Shown here in pieces: positions 38,748 to 46,026 of a stretch of 64,000 nt of DNA. The position numbers and the translations under genes were made by a program. Each line of letters opens with the position of its first letter. Position 1 is the stretch's first letter. The notes under the pieces are model-generated. The model was given only the letters and a program-made list of their open reading frames with translations. It had not been told where the DNA came from and ran no database searches. Origin of the DNA: Candidatus Hydrogenedentota bacterium (GTDB lineage: Bacteria > Hydrogenedentota > Hydrogenedentia > Hydrogenedentales > SLHB01). The stretch covers positions 62,001-126,000 of the forward strand of contig JABWCD010000009.1 in the NCBI GenBank assembly GCA_013359265.1, read 5' to 3'.

Positions 38748-38896
38748 CAGATTTCGCACCTCGCTGCTTGCCCACCCCACGTTGCCGAAAATCCCGTGAC
38801 CTGGTGCCGTAGGGCGGTCTTGTCAATCGAACACTGGAAATTTTCTGGACTCGACCCGCGAACTATGCCAAAATCAACGCGGGAGGGAACGGGCTG

Positions 38897-39769
38897 ATGC
38901 AAGGGAATCCTCACGAACACCACGAGGTCGAGCATCTGGACGCGGATGCAGTCTGCGAGGCCTGCGGTAACGTAAACCCCGAAGGAACCTTGCTGTGCAA
39001 GACCTGCGGCAACAATTTGCGCGACCAGCGCGCGCGCCGGTTGAAAGCGGGCCCCGTCGCGGCGGCTGAACCGAAGGTAAACATATTCAACATCCTGCGC
39101 GGTGTCGTGATCGTATTCGGAATCTGCGCCGTGCTGTGGGTGGCATTGAACGTTTCCACCATCGAATCATGGCTTTTGAGCGGTGTGCAAAGCGCCGAGG
39201 CCAGCGGCGAAACGGTGGTTGCGCCGCAAACGTTTTGGGACGGTCCCGGTGTTGGGCGGTACGAAGAACTCGCCGCAACGCTGTCTGAGCAGGCGGTGAC
39301 GATTGAGGAAGCGGGCATGGTCCCGCCGGGAATGCCGTTGGCGTCGCTTGACGGCCGGTATGTGCTGAAGCGGTCCACCCAATCGGCGGCGAGTCCGCTT
39401 GGCTCGGCGATCGTTCGGGTTGACGGCGACACCGCCTATTTCGTCGCCCTCCTCGCCGGCGGCACCCAGATTCGCGGTTCGGCGCAGCGGACGTCCGATA
39501 CGATGTTTCAAGCGTTGAATATTGGCGTATTGCATTCGGATGGTTCGTTTGCGGACGCCGCCGGCTACGGTCAAATTCGGTCGACCGGCGAGATCAATTG
39601 CAGCGGTTTTTTCGGCGAATACGAAACGCAGGCGGATGTCGTCGCGATTCCGTTGCCGGGAAATGGCGTTCCGGCGCCCGCACCGGCTGACGACGCGCCG
39701 GCGCCCGCCGAGGGCGCCGCACCCGCCGAGGAAGGTGCGTCCACCGAGGGTGCTCCCGCAGCGCAGTAG
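38897..39769 (+). CDS. Zinc-ribbon membrane protein of unknown function
   Basis: 290 aa. An N-terminal zinc ribbon (CEACGNVNPEGTLLCKTCG) is followed by one membrane helix (LRGVVIVFGICAVLWVALNV, about residues 67-86), an exported domain of about 150 residues, and a low-complexity Ala/Pro/Glu tail (PAPAEGAAPAEEGAS). A cytoplasmic ribbon with an extracytoplasmic domain suggests a sensor or assembly factor, but I do not recognise the domain. Confidence 0.6.
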   Translation: MQGNPHEHHEVEHLDADAVCEACGNVNPEGTLLCKTCGNNLRDQRARRLKAGPVAAAEPKVNIFNILRGVVIVFGICAVLWVALNVSTIESWLLSGVQSAEASGETVVAPQTFWDGPGVGRYEELAATLSEQAVTIEEAGMVPPGMPLASLDGRYVLKRSTQSAASPLGSAIVRVDGDTAYFVALLAGGTQIRGSAQRTSDTMFQALNIGVLHSDGSFADAAGYGQIRSTGEINCSGFFGEYETQADVVAIPLPGNGVPAPAPADDAPAPAEGAAPAEEGASTEGAPAAQ

Positions 39770-39832
39770 CGCGTGATCGTTTGTATAAACTCGCCGCCGG
39801 TCTTCCCCCGCCGCCCGCGTTGGAGATGAACA

Positions 39833-41068
39833 ATGCCGAAGAAGAATAGTGTCTTTACGTCCGCTCTTTCCGCGATTACAGCCTCCCTGGTGCTCTCGAC
39901 CGCAGTCCATGCCGTGGAATCAACGCGTTTCGCGCTCGACGTTTTCCCGAACGAATCGAAGCAGGAAACGGACAGCGGCACTGCGGCGCAATTGACCTAC
40001 CTGACTACGGACGCCGCGGCGGACACCAACCTCTACTTCCACGAGCGATCCTGGTCCTCGGACGGTTCGTTCATTATTTTCTACTCGGCGCGCGAGCAGG
40101 GCGGCTTGATGGGGTACATTGTGGCGACGGGCGAGTTGTTCCGCATCGCCACGCCGTCGGGTGGCGTCGGCGCGGCAACGGCCGCGTTGAACAAGAACAG
40201 CGTATTCGCATTGCGCGGCAACGACGTGATCGAACTGCACATCACGATTGTGCCGGCTAAGAACCCGAAGCGGAAGCGCTCGCAGGTAACTGCCGGCGAG
40301 CGGACGATTTGCTCGTTGCCCCCGTGCAGCGGATCGAGCGCACTGAACGAAAACAGCAACGGCACGAAGCTCGCCATTGGCCGCTTGGGGACGGACGGGA
40401 GCGACTTGGCGGTCATATATGTCATCGATCACGCTACGGGCGATACGAAGGAAGCGTACCGGGTGCCTACTCCGCCGCAGTATATGTCGCACGTGCAGTG
40501 GAGCCACACGAGCCCGAATCTGTTGAGCTTCGCCGGGTTCTATCCGCGCATCAACGTGCTGGACATCGACACCGGGACCGTTACCGCGCCGTACGATCAA
40601 CTGCGCGACGAGCTCGTGACGCACGAGCATTGGTGGGTAAACGATCAGATCGTGTTTTGCGGCGGCACGCACCCCAAGCCGGCAGAGGACGCGCACGTCA
40701 AGGTCGTGGACGTGAAGACGGGCGTGACCCGCATTCTGGCCGCAGGTAGCTGGTGGCCCAATGGAACTGATGAAGAAGTGGCCAAGGAGAACTATTGGCA
40801 CTGCGCGGGCAGCGACGACGGCCGGTGGGTGGTTGCCGACAATTGGCACGGCGATATCACGGTAATTGAAGGGAAAAATGCACGGCCTATCGTGCTGACT
40901 ACCGGGCACCGCTCTTACGGCAAGGGCGATCACCCGCACGTGGGTTGGGATCGCCAGGGCCAGCAGGTCATTTTCACATCGTACAAGCTGGGCGATCCGA
41001 ACGTCTGCATCGCAACGATTCCGAAAGCGATGCAGGACGCAAACTCGACGCCGGCCATCGCGCCGTGA
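39833..41068 (+). CDS. Oligogalacturonate lyase (PL22)-like exported beta-propeller
   Basis: 411 aa. An N-terminal signal peptide (SALSAITASLVLSTAVHAV) is followed by WD40/PD40-type blades. Features recalling PL22 oligogalacturonate lyases are ERSWSSDGSFIIFYS, THEHWWVNDQIVFCGG, a histidine-rich ENYWHCAGSDDGRWVVAD, and HPHVGWDRQGQQVIFTS, which carry candidate manganese ligands. It might cleave pectin-derived oligosaccharides, but a non-catalytic TolB-like role cannot be excluded. Its stop overlaps the GTG of the NUDIX gene. Confidence 0.68.
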   Translation: MPKKNSVFTSALSAITASLVLSTAVHAVESTRFALDVFPNESKQETDSGTAAQLTYLTTDAAADTNLYFHERSWSSDGSFIIFYSAREQGGLMGYIVATGELFRIATPSGGVGAATAALNKNSVFALRGNDVIELHITIVPAKNPKRKRSQVTAGERTICSLPPCSGSSALNENSNGTKLAIGRLGTDGSDLAVIYVIDHATGDTKEAYRVPTPPQYMSHVQWSHTSPNLLSFAGFYPRINVLDIDTGTVTAPYDQLRDELVTHEHWWVNDQIVFCGGTHPKPAEDAHVKVVDVKTGVTRILAAGSWWPNGTDEEVAKENYWHCAGSDDGRWVVADNWHGDITVIEGKNARPIVLTTGHRSYGKGDHPHVGWDRQGQQVIFTSYKLGDPNVCIATIPKAMQDANSTPAIAP

Positions 41069-41523
41069 AGGCGAAGCGCTACCGCGCCGCCGGTGGCGTC
41101 GTATTGGATTCCAACGGCAAGGTGTTGTTGATCGAACGCGATGTCGAGCGCGACGGCAAATCCATTCACGAGGTGCGTCTGCCGAAGGGGCACATTGACG
41201 ACGGGGAGACGGACGAGCAGGCGGCCATTCGCGAAACCTGTGAAGAGTCGGGGTACTGTTGCCTTGAAATTGCCGCGGACCTCGGCGAACACCGCGTTGA
41301 ATACGACTTCAAAGGCAAACACTACGTGCGCGCCGAGCACTATTTTCTCATGTACCTGACTTCGTCCGAATGGCGCGGCCCGGAGGTCGATCCGGATTCG
41401 GAGGAGGCGTTGTTCTCCGTCAAGTGGGCAAAGGACCTCGCGCATGCCGAACGCATCTTGACGTACGACAGCGAAAGGATGTTCGCGGCCCGCGCCGCGC
41501 AGTATCTCGCATCGCGGGCTTAG
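41065..41523 (+). CDS. NUDIX hydrolase
   Basis: 152 aa from GTG 41065, chosen because it overlaps the previous stop (GTGA) and places the family fold directly. The NUDIX box is complete: G-H-I-D-D-G-E then REtCEESGY, matching GX5EX7REUXEEXGU. Hydrolyses nucleoside diphosphates linked to another group; closest in feel to the diadenosine polyphosphate or NDP-sugar type. Substrate unknown. Confidence 0.88.
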   Translation: MKAKRYRAAGGVVLDSNGKVLLIERDVERDGKSIHEVRLPKGHIDDGETDEQAAIRETCEESGYCCLEIAADLGEHRVEYDFKGKHYVRAEHYFLMYLTSSEWRGPEVDPDSEEALFSVKWAKDLAHAERILTYDSERMFAARAAQYLASRA

Positions 41524-41603
41524 CCCCGCCCTCCCCCACGTCGAATTCGACTACGCCCGCGCGCGCGATTACCATGGCGTGCAACAGCGGAAAGGAACCC
41601 GGT

Positions 41604-42242
41604 TTGGACAACGAACCCTACGACCTGATGCAGTTTATCCAGTTGGGCGGCATTCTGATGTGGCCCATCATGGTGTGTTCGATTGTGGCTCTGGCGATCA
41701 CGCTCGAGCGGCTGTGGCGGTTGCGGCGCGCGCAAACGGGCATGCGCGAATTCGTGGACGCAATGCGCTCGATACTTCGGCAGCGGCGTATCCAGGAAGC
41801 GTTGACGTTATGCGACGAGTCGGACACACCGGTCGCGCGCGTGGTGAAAGCGGGCGTGCTCAAACACGACCGGCCGAAGGCCGACATTCGCGAGGCGATG
41901 GAAAGTGCGGGGCGCCTCGAGGTGCCGCGCCTCGAACGCTACCTCGGCGCACTCGCCACGATCACGAGCGTTGCGCCGTTGCTCGGATTGCTCGGCACCG
42001 TGATGGGAATGATCAAATGTCTTTCCGTGATCCTGCACAAGGCCGGCCAGGTCATCCCCGGCGATCTTGCCGAAGGCATCGGCAATGCACTCGTTACGAC
42101 CGCCGCGGGCCTCACGGTCGCGATTCCGAGCCTCATTGCATACAACTATCTCGTGTCGCGGGTGGACAACCTCGTGCTCGAGATGGAGGTTAACTCGTCC
42201 GATCTCGTCGATCTAATCGCACGCGACGAAGACGAACGTTAG
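41604..42242 (+). CDS. ExbB/TolQ/MotA-family proton channel protein
   Basis: 212 aa from TTG 41604, supported by AAGGA seven bases before; an ATG at 41574 lacks a ribosome binding site. Three membrane segments are seen: FIQLGGILMWPIMVCSIVALAI, then VAPLLGLLGTVMGMIKCL, then ALVTTAAGLTVAIPSLIAYNYL. The last two hold the family's conserved glycines and threonines. With ExbD it uses the proton gradient to energise an outer-membrane process. First gene of a module with ExbD-like and TonB-like genes. Confidence 0.9.
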   Translation: MDNEPYDLMQFIQLGGILMWPIMVCSIVALAITLERLWRLRRAQTGMREFVDAMRSILRQRRIQEALTLCDESDTPVARVVKAGVLKHDRPKADIREAMESAGRLEVPRLERYLGALATITSVAPLLGLLGTVMGMIKCLSVILHKAGQVIPGDLAEGIGNALVTTAAGLTVAIPSLIAYNYLVSRVDNLVLEMEVNSSDLVDLIARDEDER

Positions 42243-42258
42243 TGGAACTGGACCAGTT

Positions 42259-42705
42259 ATGACGTTTCGCGAACCGGGCAAGCGCCGACACACGATCAAG
42301 GCGGGATTCGACCTGACCCCGCTGGTCACGGTGATGTTGAACCTACTCGTCTTCTTTATCATTTCGTCCACATTTGTCGTGCAGAGTTCTATTCAAATCC
42401 AGGCCCCGGTCGCGGAAGGTACAAGCCAGTTCGAGGCGCAGGACCTTTCCGTTACGCTCCAGGTTGGCGAGGGCGGGCCGGACGGAAAAGGCCGTATCTA
42501 CGTCAACACCGACGAGATTCAGACGTGGGACGCGCTCACCGAGCGGCTGGGCGAAGAGGTCCGCCAGCGTCCGGACGCGCGCGTGCTGATACGCCCGGAT
42601 GCGCGCATCGAAGCCGGACGGCTGATCACGGTACTTGGAATCGCGTCCAAGGCGGACGTGCGGTATTATGCAATCGAGACGGAGCCGCCAAAGGCGCCGG
42701 AGTAG
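42259..42705 (+). CDS. ExbD/TolR-family protein
   Basis: 148 aa with one N-terminal membrane helix. The critical aspartate is in FDLTPLVTVMLNLLVFFII, where most ExbD have D-x-x-F/L-x-L-L. The periplasmic domain has the family's RIYVNTDEI and ARVLIRPDARI strands. Lies 16 bp after exbB and 9 bp before the TonB-like gene, clearly one operon. Confidence 0.88.
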   Translation: MTFREPGKRRHTIKAGFDLTPLVTVMLNLLVFFIISSTFVVQSSIQIQAPVAEGTSQFEAQDLSVTLQVGEGGPDGKGRIYVNTDEIQTWDALTERLGEEVRQRPDARVLIRPDARIEAGRLITVLGIASKADVRYYAIETEPPKAPE

Positions 42706-42714
42706 TACTGCCCC

Positions 42715-43536
42715 ATGTTCCGCGATCGCATACTGATGACGACGTTGGCCGTATCCTTCCTCGTTCATGTTTCAATGGTCACGCTGTTTTCCATTTACGT
42801 GTGGGTGCCGGTGAACCGCCCGAGATACGCCCAGCTTGAAATCAAATACCGGCAGTCCAATCCGCTAACCCTGGCAGGTTTAGTCGAACCGCTGAAGGTC
42901 CCACGTCTCGATGTGCCGATGCCCGAGAGCGATCTGACCTTACCGCAACCTCCGCAGCCGGAACTGACTCTCGGCGCGCCACGCGTTGCGAAGGCGGAGG
43001 AACTCCCGACCATTGCCGTGCCCACATTGGACCCGGCGCAACTTGAACGCTGGGACATGATCGCGTCCAGTTTACAGGCGCGGTCTGCGTTCGAACCGGA
43101 GCCAGAGCGCGACTTGTGGGCACAATCCATCGGACAGCTTGGGCGAATCGGCGATCGACTTCGCATCTATACGCCGTTTGAATCGGTGTTCGACGAGGAA
43201 GGGACCCGCCCCCGGCCAACACCCATCGCGCGGCCAGCGGAAGGCATTGCCATCTACGTCGAGTGGACCGGCGAACCTCATGACAGAGAATTGATGTTAC
43301 CGCCGTCGGTAGACGCGTTTTGGGGCCTTGACGCGAAAGCTGTGAGGCGCCCCATGTCGGTACCATTCAAAGCGAACGCGGCCGGAAACGTTGTGCTCGC
43401 GGCGCCGCCCGCGGGCGACGAGATGCTCGCGCGACTTGCCGAGTCGCTGCTTCAATTGCGGTTCGCTCCGCTCGAGGAATCGTCGGCCGGCGACCAGGTG
43501 GGCTTGCTGATTGTTGCGCCGGAATCTGCGCCATGA
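42715..43536 (+). CDS. TonB-like membrane-anchored protein without a TonB C-terminal domain
   Basis: 273 aa. One N-terminal membrane helix (TTLAVSFLVHVSMVTLFSIYVWV) is followed by a Pro-rich stretch (VPMPESDLTLPQPPQPEL) like the TonB periplasmic linker. A C-terminal domain follows (GIAIYVEWTGEPHDRE to the end) in which I see no TonB YP motif. It may link the ExbB/ExbD motor to a different partner. Overlaps the next gene by 4 nt. Confidence 0.7.
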   Translation: MFRDRILMTTLAVSFLVHVSMVTLFSIYVWVPVNRPRYAQLEIKYRQSNPLTLAGLVEPLKVPRLDVPMPESDLTLPQPPQPELTLGAPRVAKAEELPTIAVPTLDPAQLERWDMIASSLQARSAFEPEPERDLWAQSIGQLGRIGDRLRIYTPFESVFDEEGTRPRPTPIARPAEGIAIYVEWTGEPHDRELMLPPSVDAFWGLDAKAVRRPMSVPFKANAAGNVVLAAPPAGDEMLARLAESLLQLRFAPLEESSAGDQVGLLIVAPESAP

Positions 43537-43880
43537 TTGAGATCGAACTCAAGTGGGCGCTGGTATTGTACTCCGGGATTCTCGGGGCGATTGGTCTTTT
43601 TATCTGGTCGTATACCGAAATCTCCGTGCGGCGTCCGCAGCAGTATCTCGGTAAGCAATTCCTTTGGCGCTGTACGTTTTGCGGGTACACCTATCTCGAC
43701 GAATCGGACGAGGAAATATCGAAGTGCCCGCGTTGCGAGAGTTTCGTTGCTGCAACGGATGCGAAAGCCCGGTTCGTGCCGGTCGACTCGCCCGAAGCTA
43801 CCCCCCAGCAAGATTCGGGCAGGAACACTTCGCGGCGAAAGCGCCATCACCAGCGGCGTCGCGGGCCCCGGCGCCGCTGA
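43533..43880 (+). CDS. Membrane-anchored zinc-ribbon protein
   Basis: 115 aa. An N-terminal membrane helix (LVLYSGILGAIGLFIWSY), a zinc ribbon (CTFCGYTYLDESDEEISKCPRC), and a very basic C-terminus (RRKRHHQRRRGPRRR). Coupled by ATGA to the TonB-like gene, so probably part of the ExbB/ExbD module. Family not recognised. The basic tail could contact nucleic acid or acidic lipids. Confidence 0.65.
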   Translation: MIEIELKWALVLYSGILGAIGLFIWSYTEISVRRPQQYLGKQFLWRCTFCGYTYLDESDEEISKCPRCESFVAATDAKARFVPVDSPEATPQQDSGRNTSRRKRHHQRRRGPRRR

Positions 43881-43927
43881 TTCAATTCTCCTCCGGCCGC
43901 GGCGATGCAATCTGCCGCCTCGCACCT

Positions 43928-43957
43928 TTGTGTCCGCCGCTCTATTTTCGCTATGAT
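43928..43957 (+). promoter_or_regulatory. Possible promoter of carA
   Basis: TTGTGT (43928-43933), 18-bp spacer, TATGAT (43952-43957), 40 bp before the carA start, in an AT-richer stretch. Moderate match only. Confidence 0.45.
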
Positions 43958-43997
43958 ATTTTAATTTTGGATTGAGCAATCTTCGGGAGATTTGCAC

Positions 43998-45092
43998 TTG
44001 AAAGCGGTATTGGCACTGGAAACAGGGGACGTGTACGAGGGGAACGCCGTCGGCGCAGAGGGCGAATCCTACGGCGAGCTCGTGTTCAATACGAGCATGA
44101 CCGGCTACCAGGAAATCCTCACCGACCCTTCCTACGCGGGGCAGATTGTCACGATGACGTATCCGCTCATCGGCAATTATGGCGTGAATCCCGAAGACGT
44201 CGAGTCGCGCAAGCCGTTCGTCGAAGGGTTTGTCATGCGCGAGTGTTGCCACACGCCAAGCAACTGGCGTGCGAGGCAGACGCTTCCCGAGTATCTGCGC
44301 GAACATAGCATTGTCGCGATCGACGGCGTGGACACGCGCAAGATCACCAAGTTCCTGCGCACGCACGGCGCGAAAAAGTCGGTGTTGAGCACGATCGATT
44401 TCGATCATGACAGCCTGGTGCAAAAGGCGATCGATTCGCAGGACATGGCGGGCAGCGATTACGTCAAGGCCGTGAGCGTCACCGAGCCATACGAGTGGAA
44501 CCCGGCGTTCAAAGGCAAGTACCGCGTCGTGGCATTCGACTATGGCATCAAGTACAACATACTCCGTCTGCTCGAGGCGCACGGCTGCAACGTCGTTGTC
44601 ATGCCGGCAACCGCGACCGCGGAACAAACGCTCGCGCAAAAACCGGACGGCATCTTTCTATCGAACGGCCCTGGCGATCCGGCCGCGCTACCCTACATCT
44701 ACCCGACGGTCCAGGCGCTCATGCCTGTGAAACCAATCTTTGGAATTTGCCTCGGGCACCAGATTCTGGGCCACGCGTTCGGAGGCACCACCTACAAACT
44801 GAAGTTCGGGCACCGCGGCGGCAACCAACCCGTGCTCAATCACGACACCGGCGCGGTCGAGATCAGCGCGCAGAACCACGGCTTCGCCGTTGATCCAAAA
44901 TCGCTCGACGAAAGCAAGGTGCGCGTGACGCACATCAACCTCAACGACGGTTCCGTCGAAGGGATGGAGCATAAGGAACTGCCGATTTTCAGCGTGCAGT
45001 ACCACCCTGAATCGTCCCCCGGCCCGCACGACAGCCGTTACCTCTTCGAGCGATTTGTGAAGCTGATGGACGAGGCAAAATCGCGGAATTAG
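43998..45092 (+). CDS. carA: Carbamoyl-phosphate synthase small subunit
   Basis: 364 aa from TTG 43998, with GGAG eight bases upstream (a TTG at 43992 is too close to it). CarA hydrolyses glutamine and feeds ammonia to CarB for arginine and pyrimidine synthesis. N-terminal landmarks are [19 protein letters not shown] and [14 protein letters not shown]. The glutaminase domain has [16 protein letters not shown] with the catalytic cysteine, and [12 protein letters not shown] with the His-Glu pair. No carB is in the window; the next gene is unrelated. Confidence 0.96.
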   Translation: MKAVLALETGDVYEGNAVGAEGESYGELVFNTSMTGYQEILTDPSYAGQIVTMTYPLIGNYGVNPEDVESRKPFVEGFVMRECCHTPSNWRARQTLPEYLREHSIVAIDGVDTRKITKFLRTHGAKKSVLSTIDFDHDSLVQKAIDSQDMAGSDYVKAVSVTEPYEWNPAFKGKYRVVAFDYGIKYNILRLLEAHGCNVVVMPATATAEQTLAQKPDGIFLSNGPGDPAALPYIYPTVQALMPVKPIFGICLGHQILGHAFGGTTYKLKFGHRGGNQPVLNHDTGAVEISAQNHGFAVDPKSLDESKVRVTHINLNDGSVEGMEHKELPIFSVQYHPESSPGPHDSRYLFERFVKLMDEAKSRN

Positions 45093-45143
45093 ATATTGAT
45101 TCTACACGTTGACCGTACGCGGCGAATTGCGTACCGTTGAGCC

Positions 45144-45956
45144 ATGCCAAACCTTTCGCGCCTCTGCATTCACACCATGACCACCAAACCGTGGTCGTTG
45201 CGCGAGGCTATCGACGGCTTCGTGCGTGCGGGCGTGCCTGCGATTACGGTGTGGCGGCAGCATATCGAACCTGTCGGCATGGAAGAAGCGGGGCGGATGC
45301 TGCGCGAGTCCGAATTGAAAGTCGTGAGTCTGTGCCGCGGCGGATTCTTCCCGGGTGTGACCCACGCAAAACGGCAGCTCGCCATCGAGGACAACAAACG
45401 CGCCATCGACGAAGCGTACGCGATTGGGGCGCCGCTCGTCGTGCTCGTCTGCGGCGCGGTGCCGGGCATGCCGCTCGCCGAGGCGCGCAAGCAAATACTC
45501 GACGGCATCGCGACCGTGCTCGACCACGCACAACAGGCGCAGGTGAAGCTTGGCATCGAACCGCTGCACCCGATGTACGCCGACGACCGCTCCGCGGTCT
45601 CTACGCTCGAACAGGCCAACAACATGGCCGCTGCGCTGCGGAGTCCTTGGGTGGGTGTGACCGTTGATGTGTATCACGTCTGGTGGGACCCCTACGTTCA
45701 AAGCGAAATCGCGCGCGCCGGCAAATCCATCTTTTCGTTTCACGTCTGCGACTGGCGCACGCCAACGCGCGACATTCTCAATGATCGCGGGCTTATGGGC
45801 GAAGGCTGTATCAAGATAGCGCAAATCCGCAAGTGGGTCGAGGAGGCCGGTTTTGACGGTCCTATCGAAGTCGAAATCTTCTCGAACGAACTCTGGGCCA
45901 CCGACCAGACCGAGTACGTGGAGAAGATAAAGGCGGCATTTCTCAAGCACTGCTAA
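45144..45956 (+). CDS. Sugar phosphate isomerase/epimerase-like TIM barrel
   Basis: 270 aa of the xylose-isomerase-like/AP-endonuclease-2 superfamily. Metal-binding residues are seen in KLGIEPLHPMY (Glu), VGVTVDVYHVWWDP (Asp and His), SFHVCDW (His, Asp) and GPIEVEIFSNELW (Glu). Family members isomerise or epimerise sugars or inositols. It lies 51 bp after carA but on content seems unrelated. Substrate unknown. Confidence 0.82.
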   Translation: MPNLSRLCIHTMTTKPWSLREAIDGFVRAGVPAITVWRQHIEPVGMEEAGRMLRESELKVVSLCRGGFFPGVTHAKRQLAIEDNKRAIDEAYAIGAPLVVLVCGAVPGMPLAEARKQILDGIATVLDHAQQAQVKLGIEPLHPMYADDRSAVSTLEQANNMAAALRSPWVGVTVDVYHVWWDPYVQSEIARAGKSIFSFHVCDWRTPTRDILNDRGLMGEGCIKIAQIRKWVEEAGFDGPIEVEIFSNELWATDQTEYVEKIKAAFLKHC

Positions 45957-46026
45957 CGTCCGGACGTTTCGAACACCTCTGCAAACTGTGTACGCTGTGG
46001 TTCGCTTTTGTCCTGAAAGGGTTCTT

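Noticed and set aside
39833-41068. TolB of the Tol-Pal system
   Set aside because: The propeller has PL22-like histidine motifs, and although exbB/exbD-like genes follow, no pal gene is present and a NUDIX gene intervenes.
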